Origin: Cruorifilaria tuberocauda
Taxonomy: Eukaryota > Nematoda > Chromadorea > Rhabditida > Onchocercidae
Direction of reading: 5' to 3'
Length of the DNA stretch: 33,611 nt
Assembly (NCBI GenBank): GCA_013365365.1
Contig: JABVXU010000579.1
Span: 1 to 33,611 of the forward strand
Shown: positions 1 to 18,792 of the stretch, one piece after another
Layout of the letters: each line of letters begins with the position of its first letter
Numbering within the stretch: the first letter of the stretch is position 1
Position numbers and translations under genes: made by a program
The notes under the pieces: generated by a model
The model's database searches: none
Seen by the model: the letters and a program-made list of their open reading frames with translations, nothing else
What the model was told of the DNA's origin: nothing

Positions 1-479
1 TATCATTTATCATATCACTAATATCAGTATTTATTGATTGAACAGAAAAGAGTCATCAGAAACAGCATTTAAATACATGACAAATTTGTAGAAAATGATG
101 TTTACAAATCAGTCCGATCATCTCTTGTCCCGAATATAACGATACATTTTTGTGTGGCTTCAAATTTTTATTCCGTTTAATAATTGAACTTTAAAACGAG
201 TAAACCACCAAATGGGTCAATTGACTGAAGATAGTTGTATATCTCTTGTATATTTGATCATGAGCAAAGATTACTTCTTCATCGAAATTACCATCATTTC
301 ATTAATACATTACTATAACTAGTGATCAAATAATCATGAATGTTAAATTTCTTGAAAAAAGAAATTAATTTTTTAAGTTAATCAAAGTAATCAAAAGTAA
401 AGTGCTGTAAGTATTTGGCTCGCTTGTCGTATTTTATAATTGAAAGGAATGAGCTTCGGAACGAATAAAAATACTGATA

Positions 480-600
480 TTAGTGATAGGAGTAAATGAT
501 AAATAATAGTGATAATAATAATTATTATGATAACAATAATAGCAATATTAACAATAATGGAAATAATTAATAATAATGATAATTAGTTAATTAATATGAT
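480..600. repeat. AAT/GATAAT-rich simple sequence
   Basis: A run of degenerate AAT, GATAAT and AACAAT units (for example gataataataattattatg) makes up about 120 bases. It is low-complexity DNA with no coding potential. Confidence 0.7.
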
Positions 601-917
601 AAAGAGCTTTTTTATAAATAATTTAATTTTAGATTTAAAGATAACATTTCAGGTATCATTATTGTGTGTACGTATCCTTGCTTACTTATCAAAAAAAAAA
701 ACTCTCTAAAGTTTGCCTTATTCTCATCGATGAGTAAGCAAAATTAAAAGTTATAAAAATCTATAGAATACATGAAAACCATTTTTTGTATTTAATAAAT
801 TGAAAATTGAATCCAAAAATATTTCTATCCATTGGAATTCTTAGAAAGAGAAGCAGCTGGTAAATTTCCATTTTAATTTTAATTTTAATTTCTTTCAAAA
901 AATTAATTTCAAATTTT

Positions 918-970
918 CGAGCTTCTCTGCTGCATCTTCTTAATCACGATATTCTATCAATACGAAACTG
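918..970 (-). repeat. Diverged duplicated segment, copy 1 (possible dead exon)
   Basis: About 43 of 52 bases match the segment at 2,905-2,957, and most differences are transitions. On the minus strand it follows an acceptor-like TTTCAG and reads EYRD, stop, EDAAEKLE, parallel to copy 2. The in-frame TAA sits where copy 2 has a CAA glutamine codon. This looks like a relic of a duplicated exon or repeat family member. I do not recognise the protein. Confidence 0.5.
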
Positions 971-2904
971 AAATTTAAATGAGGAAAACAGATGAAAATA
1001 GTTTACTTTTAGATTTACTTTTTTTTAACCTAACCACATCTTATCGATAAATCACAAAACTAAAGTGTTTCTTTAGAATATTCAAGAACTGCTATCATGA
1101 ACTTTTTTGTATTCGGGATTTATTGACAAATAATTTATTAATTTTATTCGAGTTACTGAACACGTCGAATTATACTACAGTTAAGCGTATCACGTAAATC
1201 ACGTAAAACTTCCATGAAAAGTCATGTGATTATTTTCCTAACCACTTAAAGTTATTATCGGGTTCACGATATTTTTCTGTATTTTGTTTCAGGGATCAAA
1301 ATTATCGCTGATAATCATTTTGATAATTTCCGAGTAAATTAAAATCAATGAAATGTTACGTCAATCATTTTGCGGAGAGATTTTTGAATAAACGGAAGTG
1401 GAATATAGAGTAAATATACTAAGTAATTATAGCTAATAGTTAGCTTGTTTGCAAGGGAAACAAAAAATGATGTTATTATTAGGAGAAACAATTAGTTATA
1501 TAATTACATTTAGCTGCTGGTAAAAGGACAGATTACAGCATTTATAATTATCAAATTAACCTTTGAGGTTAATTACTTTACTTTAATTCATTTCAATTAA
1601 TAATATTTAAATAATTAATTGCAGCGATTCGAAAGTCAAAATTAAACAAACCAGCACAATTGAATGGAATCTAAAATTAGATCTGAAGTTTTTTACTTGC
1701 AAGGTAAAATGCTGGCAATAATGCAAGCTCCTAATGAAGCAATAGTTTCGATAACATTGCTATCCGTCGCTAAACTCATGCGAACACGTCGAGATTCGAG
1801 ACCACTTCTGCAATAGATTAAACGGCGAAAGTAAACAGAGTACTTCGAGGGAAATATCGAAGGTAAGTTTGGTATCGCAGAAGCATTGTATCATTGATGT
1901 ATCGATTATTCAGCAAAACTTGAAGCATATAGTTCGGAACTGCTACTTTATCATGCTCCTATGAAAACTCAAAAAGAATTAATAAGCTCAATCATGAAAT
2001 TGTAATATCAAGAAATACAAGGTATAATGGAATTAGTTGAATTTAATTATACCACTGATCGTTTCCTTACCTCTACTCATTATTACTTTTCGATTTGATC
2101 AATACGAGTTATAAATATAATGATGTCATCTTTCTGCACAAACGAAATAGCAAACAACTCTTCTTTTTTCTTTATAATTATTTTCTAGTGATTTGATAAA
2201 TCAAATGAGAAGTAAACATTACTTAAATCATTTTTGAATTGTCAAATCCGATATCTTCAGGTATTTTTGTTTTCATCTTTTAATTTTAAATTTTCAATTT
2301 TCATCCTCAGTTAATTACTATATTCATTCATCATTGATCGCATTGAATGCTTATAGTACTGATAATGTTAAATTACTTTTAATTTGAACAATAACGTTTA
2401 TTCAAATTTCTTCTTTATGCTTATATGATATAATTGTTGTTTATCTTTATGCTTTATAACTTATTCTGTCAGAATTAGCAAGTAATTTCTCTTTTTGTTA
2501 GATTTGTTATAATCAGTTAATGAAATTGTAATTCAAATGCTATATCTCTTTTATTATACAATTATATGACAATATGAGCAGTTTTTTTTTTATTTCTCAA
2601 TTTCTATTTCTTGTTTGATACTTTTGAAGTTTTTCCATGAATTGCTACTAGTATTAGAATCAGTAGCTAAAATGTTAATCCTCAGCCAATCAATACATCA
2701 CTTTGTAAAAGTTCGATGATTGATTAACTGTAGTTGATTAACGACATTCAAGTATTGCACTTGATTCTTAAAAGTTGTTAAGTAATGGCAAATCATGGAT
2801 GATCGATCCATTATGGAATGTTTCGGCAGTTGTATACGTGAATCATTCAAAATCACATCAAACTTCTAAGGAATGTATGATGAGAAGTATTCTTCGGGAA
2901 GTTT

Positions 2905-2957
2905 CAAGCTTCTCTGCTACGTCTTCTTGATTACGATACTCTGTCAATCCTAAACTC
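2905..2957 (-). repeat. Diverged duplicated segment, copy 2
   Basis: Partner of the segment at 918-970. On the minus strand it follows GTTTAG and reads LTEYRNQEDVAEKLE without a stop over the conserved part, then continues open to a TGA about 15 codons later. The flanks are AT-rich and no further exon is recognisable, so I treat it as repeat or exon relic rather than a gene. Confidence 0.5.
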
Positions 2958-3446
2958 TCCATGGAACTGTACTATTTTTATTTACGGAAGATTTATGTCT
3001 CGAAGATGAACTCTTTTTGGTAGTTTCCGGTAGTTTACTTTGGGGGATTGTTGTCATTGGAAGCTTTTGTTTGTAATGTGACGGATGGGTTTGAACTTTT
3101 CATTGTCTTTCATATTGCTTCCATTTCTTCAGGATTACAATTTAGAATGCATTATAATGAACATAGAAGTGGAATTCATTAAGTTGAGAAGAAAGTAAGG
3201 AGGGAAGATTTTATAAACTTAGCAGTATTATCTCGCACATCGTCTGAAAATTCGACAGATGCTGATTTATATTTGATAGTAATAATAGGTAACTTTCCTA
3301 TTATAGAATAAAGAGAGCAGCATACTACTAGCTTTCGCTGATCAATTTGTACGAAAATTGATTCTTCTGTATAAATGGAATTAATTGATGAGGAATATTT
3401 TATTATCCTTTCTGTTTTCCTTTCTTGCAGATTTATAAACAGTAAT

Positions 3447-3596
3447 ATGTTCTGGTTAATAGTTCTCAGCATTCTTTGTCTAATAATTGGTTACAATTTT
3501 TGGTATATCTATCCGAGAGATAAATCGAATATAATGAAGGAACGATCGCATATTATAAAACATGATGAAGGTGTTACCGGTAATAAGCAGGAATAA
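3447..3596 (+). CDS. Candidate 49-residue single-pass membrane protein
   Basis: An ORF of 49 codons begins at the ATG at 3,447, 16 bases after a strong acceptor (TTTCTTGCAG, ending 3,430). The acceptor could be for a spliced leader or an unseen upstream exon. Residues 2-22 form one hydrophobic segment (FWLIVLSILCLIIGYNFWYIY). A polar, lysine-rich tail follows and ends in GNKQE. The stop codon overlaps an AATAAA, a possible poly(A) signal. I recognise no family. A 97-codon ORF overlaps on the minus strand without splice or start context and is probably a shadow. It could equally be the last exon of a longer gene, or chance in AT-rich DNA. Confidence 0.3.
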   Translation: MFWLIVLSILCLIIGYNFWYIYPRDKSNIMKERSHIIKHDEGVTGNKQE

Positions 3597-3955
3597 ATAG
3601 CTGCTATATGCAGACATTAGAAATGAATTGCTTGCTTTGAAATTTGAATTCAGTTTTCACTGATTTTGATAAAGTTTACTGTTTGATGATAGACGACGTT
3701 GGCTATAGTGTAAGGTTATAGTGAGGTGCAAGATTTTAAACCAGTTCATTTATTTAATGTGTTGACTTGAATTATTTTCAATTTATATTAAGAGGTATCT
3801 CTTGTGGAGATACAAACTCATTTTGTTTATGAGATGTAATATGCAAATTTATATTGTTCTTTGATTGGTCATCATCATAAATTTATTTGTAGAAGTGTTG
3901 TAGATATGTTGCAGATATTTAAATGTGAAATAATTTGCTACAAACGAAATCCTTT

Positions 3956-4039
3956 AGGAATGTTTGGAATTTTGAATAAAATAAATAGGATTTAAAAATA
4001 ATAGATTTTATTCGAATAAAAACTTTTTCAAACATTCCT
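3956..4039. repeat. 84-bp element with 11-bp inverted ends
   Basis: The ends aggaatgtttg (3,956-3,966) and caaacattcct (4,029-4,039) are perfect inverted repeats. Inside, both halves contain gaataaaat-like sequence in opposite orientation, so much of the element folds on itself. It looks like a tiny palindromic or MITE-like element. No clear target-site duplication was seen. Confidence 0.45.
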
Positions 4040-4487
4040 TGTCGTCGCTATGTTTACAATGAAATAGATGAATGAGTTATATTACGTTATTTTTTAATAT
4101 CATCTCCGTGATAAATTCATTAACTTAATTGTCTTAAGCTGACTCTCTGCATGTGCGAATCTTGAAAGCACTTCTCGAAAGGTGCAAAATTAACATGCAA
4201 TAATCTGACTATAGAAATTTCAATTCATTCTCTTTTAAATTCAAAATGTTAATGAAATCGCAAAATTGTGGGCAGCGATAATGTTTTCACACGTTATTTT
4301 CGGAAAGGCTAAAAATAATAATTTTTCGGTTGTAAAAGTGTTTCATAGTAATGCCTAGGATTCGCATTATTTTGAATTTTTACATTATCATCCAATAAGT
4401 CAAAAACTGAAATTAAAATTTTAAATCATAGAAAGTAGCTTTCAACAAAATTACTCGTTATAAAAAGTGTAAAATTATCACTAAAAT

Positions 4488-4493
4488 TTTATT
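4488..4493 (-). terminator. Candidate poly(A) signal of eat-3
   Basis: TTTATT on the plus strand (AATAAA on the coding strand) lies 138 bases beyond the eat-3 stop codon. It is the nearest exact AATAAA I found downstream of the gene. Confidence 0.5.
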
Positions 4494-4630
4494 AATCAAA
4501 AACTCGTATTACAACTGTATAGCTGGCACAAAATCTAGAAATATAAACCAAATACCAAAAAAATAACTATAGTACAAGCCAAAGCATCAAGCTTATTAGT
4601 GTGCATAAAGAATATTTAAGAACACAATCT

Positions 4631-11243
<6,613 letters not shown>

Positions 11244-12844
11244 ACCAAAAACTCTATCATCATCCTAGTTCTCCTAACTTCATATATGATTTTTAAATTC
11301 ATTTGGAATTAATCTTTATGTGAATTTTAGACTAGATTTTTGAACATTCCCAACAGGCTTCTAAATCATAGAATAGAATTGTATTATTCAGGCATGTTGA
11401 AATTCAAATCTTAGGAATACAGCAGCTACTCACCAGATCTCTGGTACCGAAAACACTTCCGAAAAGTAATACACAATAGTAAGCATAAAGCAAGTCAACA
11501 TTTAATCTTCTTTAATTTCCTACATATCTGCTTACTCTTTTAGCTTTGTTAAAATTCTTTTCCTTTTTTAAATATTACTAAATTCCTCCATACTTCCTTC
11601 CTTTTATCCTATTTTTAAAATCTTTTGAAAAAATTTTCAAAATAACCTCTTCCTTTGTCCGAACATGGAATATTGCCGTATGATCGGTAGGAAAACATCA
11701 ATTTTTCGTCGATTCAGAACTATTACCACTTTTCTCACTCCGTGGTGCATCAACATTTGTAGCAAATTTTCAGACAAATACAATTATTCATAAACGATCA
11801 GTTAAGCAATATATATGAGAATAATTTCATGCTAATAGCTTGAATATATACCTATATATATAGAGAGAGAGAGATGACTAGTTTTTCAGGTTGGAGATCA
11901 GCCGTTTGGTAAATTGCGTAGGTACGATGCTTACAATAGTGCAGGTGGTAATCGAGATGAAATGTTTTCATTGTGTCTCGGTGAAATTGAAATACAGGTC
12001 GGTAATGGGGGAGGAAGGCAGGCTATTAAGCATTTTGTTCATAGGACAAGGTTGGGTGGTTGCGTGTGCGTGCGTGGGTGAATAAGTGAGGTAAGCGTGT
12101 GATGTAATTGTAGTGTTATGCTAGTATTGCATGTTGATCCGAATGTAGTTTAAATTAGTGGTCAATTTAGTTGATTTTTCATGAATACTGATAATTTGAA
12201 AAGGTTTAGAAGTTAATATTTATTAGGTCAGGTTACAGATTTGTCAGTTTACTTGTTTCAATTCATCGCTTCTCTTTAAAGGATTTATGGATTGGAAATT
12301 CTCTCCATTAATTCAAATTTGTCATGTGTTTAAAAAATCTGGTTTTTTTGAATTCAGGTTTCATGAATTTATCTTAAACAATTGGGTTGACCACTGATTA
12401 ATATTTTAACACTTGATCGTCCTTCTGGAAGTTAGAACTGTTTAACTTGTTGAATTCCTTCGTTTCTCAAAATAAAATTAACTATTTTTTCGAAAATTTT
12501 GATAAGAAATTAGTTTCATATTATTTTACTATGCTGGATTTAATTTCTGCAAATCAATCTACTTTTTGTGTTGATTTTTCTTAGCACCTATGAGGAATGC
12601 TGCTTTCTGGTGTAAGAACGATTTATTTAGAATTATCATTTAATTAGTCATCTAACTTCATGTATGTCACTTCTTCCTTTTAAAAGAAATTTCTCTTTTG
12701 TGTTTAATTTATCTAGCTAGTTTTACTACCATTGTTTATTGCTCCCTCAGAGACATGATCCGCATGGCCTGAGGTCAAGGAAAACTAAGTTGAATTAAAA
12801 ATATAATTTGGTTTTTAATAGTAATATAATATTCGAATAAAACA
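11244..12844. promoter_or_regulatory. Divergent spacer between eat-3 and the F-box gene
   Basis: These 1.6 kb separate the two start codons and presumably hold both promoters. I see no TATA box or other certain element. The contents are a short (ta)n/(ga)n tract at about 11,843-11,875, a less AT-rich block at 11,885-12,090 containing an orphan exon-like segment, and otherwise AT-rich DNA. A 42-codon ORF starting at the ATG at 11,666 has no supporting splice context. Confidence 0.5.
11890..11997 (+). other. Orphan exon-like block in the spacer
   Basis: The 108-nt block has a strong acceptor (TTTTTCAG) before it and a donor-like CAG/GTCGGTAA after it. It is open in two frames; the phase-0 frame gives 36 residues starting VGDQPFGKLRRYDAYNSAGG. 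Base composition is less AT-rich than the surroundings. No in-frame partner exon is visible: the F-box gene begins with its own ATG and lacks an acceptor. It may be a 5' untranslated exon, a trans-splice site, a lost exon, or chance. I do not recognise the peptide. Confidence 0.35.
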
Positions 12845-15800
12845 ATGAGACTTCGAAGTAATCGCGATACTGAGGAGCCGGTTGCTGTCTCGGGACATTT
12901 TCCTCCTTCTGCTGTACAACCACTGAGAGCTGGAGGAAGAAGAGGAAAGAGGGTGGCTTCTGCCAATCGAGATGAAAAACCGGCAAAAAGAAAGATGCAG
13001 GTAGGAGATTAATTCTAGTAAATTTGTTTTTAGATAATATCTTCATTATGCTTCATAAATGTACTTCTGGAAGGATGTTCCAAAGCTTTTTCGAAATCTC
13101 ATTCATTTCCGGTGATCTACAATATTCTGACATAATATGTGATGCTTGTTCACAATAAATCAAGAAAAAAATATTTATTTTTGAGCTTTTGTTAAACTGG
13201 AATTTTTATTCCATGCTCATATTATGGCAGTTTAATGTGTTTATTAAATAACTAAGATATAAGAATTGATGTTGAGGATTTGAATGCACCGACAACTTCC
13301 GGCTGTAGCTCAACAAATCATCATCAGCAGCAGCAGCAAAAATCGCTGCATCATCTTGGTAACAACGATAACAATACACAATTGGGGAAGCGTAAAAGTA
13401 ATAAATCGGGTAGAGGAAAAGCTTGCCAGACAGAAGAGAGCAGTGTTCAGAAGGATATCAATTCCATTCCAGACCATATTCTGGTTAGCAGTTTCTTTTC
13501 AGTTCTACTAAATTTCTTAATTAGAATTACTCCTAATACTAAAGAAAGTAGATTAAATAGAATGATTAATAGTATAAATTTTGGAAGCCCACGAATTTTA
13601 CATTTCTAACCTATCGATTATGTTGTTTTGTTTTGCTTTTATTAGTGCTGTTATCAATTATCAATGCTATTATTAATTATCAATACTGATTAATGTAAAC
13701 GATTGATTTTCATCCGCATTATATGAACAATTTCTTTCGTGTTAACTTTTTTTAAGAAATTTCCTACCATTTTCGCTCTCTTTAGATCTCAATTTTCACG
13801 CTATTACCTATTGTGGATCGCATAAGGATAGAACGGGTTTGCCGCCGGTGGCGTCATATTGCCAAGAATTATTCATGGGCAAAGACAAAGGAATTCTCCT
13901 ATTCATCGCTTATTGGTGATAAAGAGTGTTCGCTGCCTTGCTTAATCGAACGTCCGGTGGTTGGCAACAAAGAAGTAGCTTTCCCATTAAATGTAGAAAA
14001 AGACATTACTTTCTAAATATATCTTCGCAACTAGGTATCTTGGATAGTAAAATCAAGATTTATTTGACTGATATAATCTATTTTAATTTTATAATTTATA
14101 ATTGAGGACAGGAGTTATGAAACTTTCATTAAGTAGACACGTAGATAATTTAATTTAGTATAGATTTTGCTTCTGGTAGGAAGATTAATAGTAATAATTC
14201 TAGATAAAATCTTTGGCGCAACGCTGCGGTGATCATTTGCTTGAAATGGATTTACATGCATTCAGGGATACGCTAACATACAATGTTTGCATGTGCTTTG
14301 CTGTACATTGTCCAAATTTGACTGTTCTGAATATGTATGGCATTCAGTTAACCAATTCGTCCTTGAAATCACTCGGAAGACACTGTCCAAATCTGGAAAT
14401 CGTCAATTTTCATCGATGCTTCCAGGTTTATTAGTATTTTAAAAGAATATGTAAATTCCAGGTGGCTTTCAACATTTCATCATGTGAGATTCTTGGATGG
14501 ATTGTGGGGATTCGTTTCAAACTTTGAATCAAATAGTATTATATTTTAATTATAAAGTTTTAAGTCGAGTTTTTCTTCAGATACTTCCTCATTATTTACC
14601 TACTTAGATATGTTGGATTTGGGGGTAGGGCAGAAAGAAAAGGAAATGAATTGCTGTGATTCGCTCTGTATGTTCCGTCATGCAAAATTGCCGAATTCCA
14701 TTCTAATACTTTATTGAGATTGTAATTTTCATCTTGTACTGAAGTTTTTTTAAATCCGTCTTTTCAGTAATTCAAAATGAAGAATTTAGTCTTTTGTAAA
14801 ATACTCTTGTAAAATTTTTCCTTTTTTTAATGTCAGTATTGTTCATGACAGTATTGTTATATTGAAGTATTAGTCTGAGATTATAACTTACACATTGCAA
14901 ATTCTATTCTATTGCAACTTGCTTTTTCTCAGGAAAGCGTTGTGGAGCGAGGGCTTACATCGTTCTTTTCTAAATGCCAGAATTTGAGAGAGGTTGATGT
15001 AGGTGAAAATGAACGCCTTACTGGTCTACCGTCGTTTACAGTATTGCCACGATCCATCGTTAATTTAAAAATTGGTGGATGCTTCCGATTGACTGCAGCA
15101 TCACTATTCGCTATAAGAGATAGGTTTGTTTTTACATGAGTATTGTTAATTTTTTATCCATGGATTTTATATCACTTGGTATGATTACGAAATATGTATA
15201 TGAAGTTAATAATCACAGTGAAATTTACTGGAGCCGAAAGTCTATACGGTTTTAGATGTCCTGATTTGGTAGCTCTAACGATGAATAGTGTTGACAACAT
15301 ATCTCCGACTCATTTGAACAGCTTTTTTGCTTCCCTTCCCAAGTAAGTTCTTCCAGGTTTTGTTATTTGCAGTAGATATTTGCATTGGTTATGCTTTTAG
15401 AAGGATATCTAGAATTTTAGATTGCTCAAATAATTTTTCTACATATCTTTTAGTCGATTCTGGAAAAAAAATAGCTTCACGATATTTTCAACTCAGATGA
15501 GAAGCATTTTTTTTGAAGCAAAAGTACCTTTCTTCAATGTTAATTTTTTTAGATTGGAGTTGCTCAAATTCGGTGAATGTTATGTTTCACATACACTTGG
15601 AGGAATTGAGATAAATTTTAGTCTGATGAGGAACTTGACTGAACTAACTGTTTATGACAACTTGCTGATGACAGATGAGGCAACTTTTAAGTTTTTAATC
15701 CACTAAGGAACGAATTCGTTTTCTTATTAATTTTACCGAAAAAATTGGTAGGCTAGATAAGTTCATTTATGTGTGGGAAATCTTTGCTTGGAAAGCATGG

Positions 15801-17419
15801 ATAATCTCCGAAGATGAGGTTTTTATTAATATTCTTAAAATTTATGATATTTTATGATATTAGATTACCTAACACTTTATTTTCTCTTTTCTATCTGTTT
15901 TGACTGCTTAAGCTTCAGGTTTTGCGGAATACAGTAATTGGATGCAAACAGTTAAAATATGTTGACTTGAGTGGTTGCAGTCGTTTTGTGAGCAATGTTG
16001 GGCTTCGAGAGCTCGCAAAACTGCCTCACCTCAGTCACTTGAACTTATCTTATATGAGAGTGGTAGATGACCAGACAATCCGAATAATCGCAGAGAAGGG
16101 CACCTTACAGGTCAGCAGTGTTGTTTATCATTATTTTTCCTTCAATGGACTATCGTTTTAGTTAAAGAAATATGTCTCCTCAAAGTTATTCTTTTACAAC
16201 TCAGAGTGGTTGTAACTTACACCGTTCATGAATGTTTATTTTCGTTACCAAATAGTTGTCAGTTTTGCTATCAAAATAAAATATCATCACGTATGGTACA
16301 GGATCAACATTCAGTATGTTTTTATGGTTATACAATAAAAATATTGCAGTTCTGATGACCATTTTAAGTTGATTTTGTGTATATAACATTTTGCTTATCG
16401 TTTCTCTTAGCTAGGATAATGAATTTAATACTTTTAATATATTTTGGCCTTGTTGCAGACTGTTCTCTTGCATCGATGTGACGAAATTTCTGACGAAGCA
16501 GTTAAAATGTTGTTGAAACACTGTCCGGTTAGTTTAGATAGTTTTAGTTTAACTGCTTTAGAAATCCTTTGGAATTCCGCTCATCGTGAATTACAAAACA
16601 ATTTTTAACAAACTTGAAATAGTTTTGGATGTTCATTGTACACCTAAGGGTGTAATACATGTAATCATGCTTTACTTCTGTATTTGGGATTGTTAGGAGT
16701 TTTTTTAGTTCTTGACAGCGCTTGATATTTCGTTCTGCCCGAAGGTTACTGATGAATCAATGGAAGAAATGATCAATTATATAGTAGTGCGACAAGAAAG
16801 AGAAGTATTCTTATTTATTGTTACTTTAGTTCCAAGTATGGTGAAGATAAGGTTACGAAAAATAATTGCTAAGATTTCGTAAATCATTTTTTCTTTGTTG
16901 ATTCACATTGTCGCTATTCACTTACTTTTCATATCCATTTTATTGAGCGCTTCATTCCTTTAATGTGATTTCCTATTGAGTTGAAAGGGGGAAGGTTAAA
17001 TTTAAAATCATAAAACAGAAGATGATAATAGTCTTTTATAGGCATTACTGCCAACATCTAGCAGAGGACGCACAACACCGCTGACAGAAGTGGTAACGAA
17101 GATGAGACGGCATGAACGAAGTTTACAGGCACTAATGGATGCCGATTTTGAGCGCCACCTGATGCGCTTCGAGAATTTTCGTTATCGTTTCGGGAATACA
17201 TCGGATTATTCAACGAACCCATTGTATGATATCCGTCATATGGGCCGCTATAAACCGAATCCAGATGGCTTCACTGAACTACATGTCTGGACTGCCCATA
17301 GTAGTATAACTCGACCATATCCACGGACACATCCGTTGCTGAAAGTTGATGATCGCGACTCGATTGCAGAGCAGAGCTCGTCCATTTTTGAATTCAGTGT
17401 CGTGATTAGAATAAATTAG
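12845..17419 (+). CDS. F-box and leucine-rich-repeat protein (SCF substrate receptor type)
   Basis: Exons: 12845-13000, 13277-13483, 13786-13992, 14204-14425, 14933-15123, 15256-15342, 15553-15679, 15919-16110, 16459-16527, 16709-16783, 17042-17419; 1,911 nt, 636 aa, all in phase. Residues 1-110 are basic and low in complexity, with an HHQQQQQ run. The F-box is about 114-160 (IPDHIL, then LLPIVDRIRIERVCRRWRHIA). Residues 191 to about 510 are leucine-rich repeats of the 26-residue Cys-containing type, with units such as LKYVDLSGCSRFVSNVGL and LTALDISFCPKVTDESM. A tail of about 125 residues rich in Arg, His and Pro follows and is unfamiliar to me. Family role: the F-box binds Skp1 and the repeats hold a ubiquitylation substrate, which is unknown here. 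Weak points are the acceptor before 13,277 (TTGAG, poor tract) and the GC donor after 15,679. The exact paralogue is not identified. Confidence 0.85.
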
Positions 17420-17569
17420 TTTTTTCGTATGTTATTTTAGTTACACTCATCTTTATTCAATTATTTCTTGATTTATTGTCCTTTTAAAATGGTTCAGGGC
17501 TATGCAACTACGGGATCCGTTTTTTTCTTATTGATTTTTAGTATTTGATCGCGAAACATTGCTGATAAT

Positions 17570-17575
17570 AATAAA
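17570..17575 (+). terminator. Candidate poly(A) signal of the F-box gene
   Basis: This is the first exact AATAAA, about 150 bases after the TAG stop. Confidence 0.45.
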
Positions 17576-18785
17576 TGTAGATATTTATCTTAAATTTCCA
17601 GTTATATTTCTCTGAAGAATTGCTGGTAGGCGTATTTTTTCCTAAGTTTATGCAGAATAATATACGCTTTCTGCCCCGCTATTCTTCATAATGTTATATA
17701 TAATTGAATAGTGCTTCTGTAACGTACTTCCATGTATTTTTCGCTATTAATGAATTGTTTTTATATTTTATTTGGAGTTAATTTTCTATAAGTGTTGCAT
17801 TATATTTTGTTTTGAATTTCAGGAACCTAAAACACATCTCCAGTCATTTTTTTAAATGAATAGAATTTTAAACAGTGTTGAAAAAAGGTGATGTTTAAAA
17901 GATATATCCCTTTGTATTCAGTGAAACGGTGCGATTGAATTGGTGCAGATTATGCATTAAAGAAATAACTTTTTTGCTATTTTAAAGTTGCTTACCTCAG
18001 TTTTTGGTTTTTTCAGTTTGTTTGGCTTTTACATTATTACCCACCAAACCAGAACATCGTTGCGTTTTTGTTCCTTTATTGATTCATTCTTTGTCGATAA
18101 TATATAAATAAATGTATAATATTTGCGGATGAACTATGCTTATACCGTGATTCGGATAAAAATTACCGCAATTTAAAATATAAATTCGGTTGGATTTTTT
18201 ATAATAAAATAAAGAATTAATTTCAAGTATTATTTATATCGTTCCCATTTAAAATTTTCATTTTTTGTCTAATTTTTCCAAGTATAATCTGTGGTAAAAT
18301 GCATTTGCCGTTTAAATCGATCATCTTAATATCTCTTAGATATTGATGGGAAGCTTTTATACAACTGTTAACTGATTTGGCTTAATCCATTGTGGAACTG
18401 TCATTTTCATATATTATCGTACACAACCTCTTGCTTCCTCAAATCAAATATGGTGATTTGAATTCATAATCTTTTAATCCCAAATCAGCACCACATATGA
18501 TAAGGTGCCTTATAATGATGTTCGAGAAATAATGACAGTTTAACTTTCCTGAAAGACTTTAACTAGCAAATATGAAATGAACGTTGTTTACTGGGTAATT
18601 AAGATTTGAAGTAAACGATGACTTGTAAAAATATGTCCGTAATAAACAGTATGTCAGTTTCGGGAATGAATAAGAATCAATTCATTGATATGGTGCAATA
18701 TTAGGCAAATGTAATATCAACAGTAAGGAAATATTCTTCATAAATGTTTTACTTCGAAATTAATGCTTGGTAAGTGATTATTATG

Positions 18786-18791
18786 TTTCAG
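18786..18791 (+). promoter_or_regulatory. Splice acceptor one base before the Fcf2 start codon
   Basis: TTTCAG ends at 18,791 and the ATG begins at 18,793. In nematodes an acceptor this close to the initiator usually receives a trans-spliced leader. The alternative is an unseen upstream exon joined to this one. Confidence 0.5.
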
Positions 18792-18792
18792 A

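Larger units (their letters stand above)
1..3430. other. Non-coding AT-rich region
   Basis: I see no convincing gene here. Open frames are short and stops are frequent. One stretch around 1,750-1,862 stays open in one plus frame for about 36 codons and ends at a good donor (AAG then GTAAGT at 1,863). It has no initiator and joins to nothing in phase downstream, so it could be a non-coding 5' exon or chance. The only other structure is the diverged duplicated segment at 918 and 2,905 and AAT-rich simple sequence. Confidence 0.6.
17420..18792. other. Intergenic region after the F-box gene
   Basis: This 1.37 kb AT-rich spacer is the 3' untranslated region of the F-box gene plus the upstream region of the Fcf2 gene. 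The first AATAAA is at 17,570-17,575. The length is long for a nematode operon spacer. No further gene is seen. Confidence 0.6.

Noticed and set aside
3179..3472. 97-codon ORF on the minus strand
   Set aside because: It overlaps the candidate membrane ORF, shows no splice or start context, and has the composition of AT-rich chance sequence.
12775..13046. Minus-strand ORFs of 63 and 83 codons
   Set aside because: They are antisense to the first exon of the F-box gene, with no independent support.
17420..18792. F-box and Fcf2 genes as a nematode operon
   Set aside because: The spacer of about 1.37 kb is far longer than the usual 100-400 bp; only the acceptor before the Fcf2 ATG hints at it.
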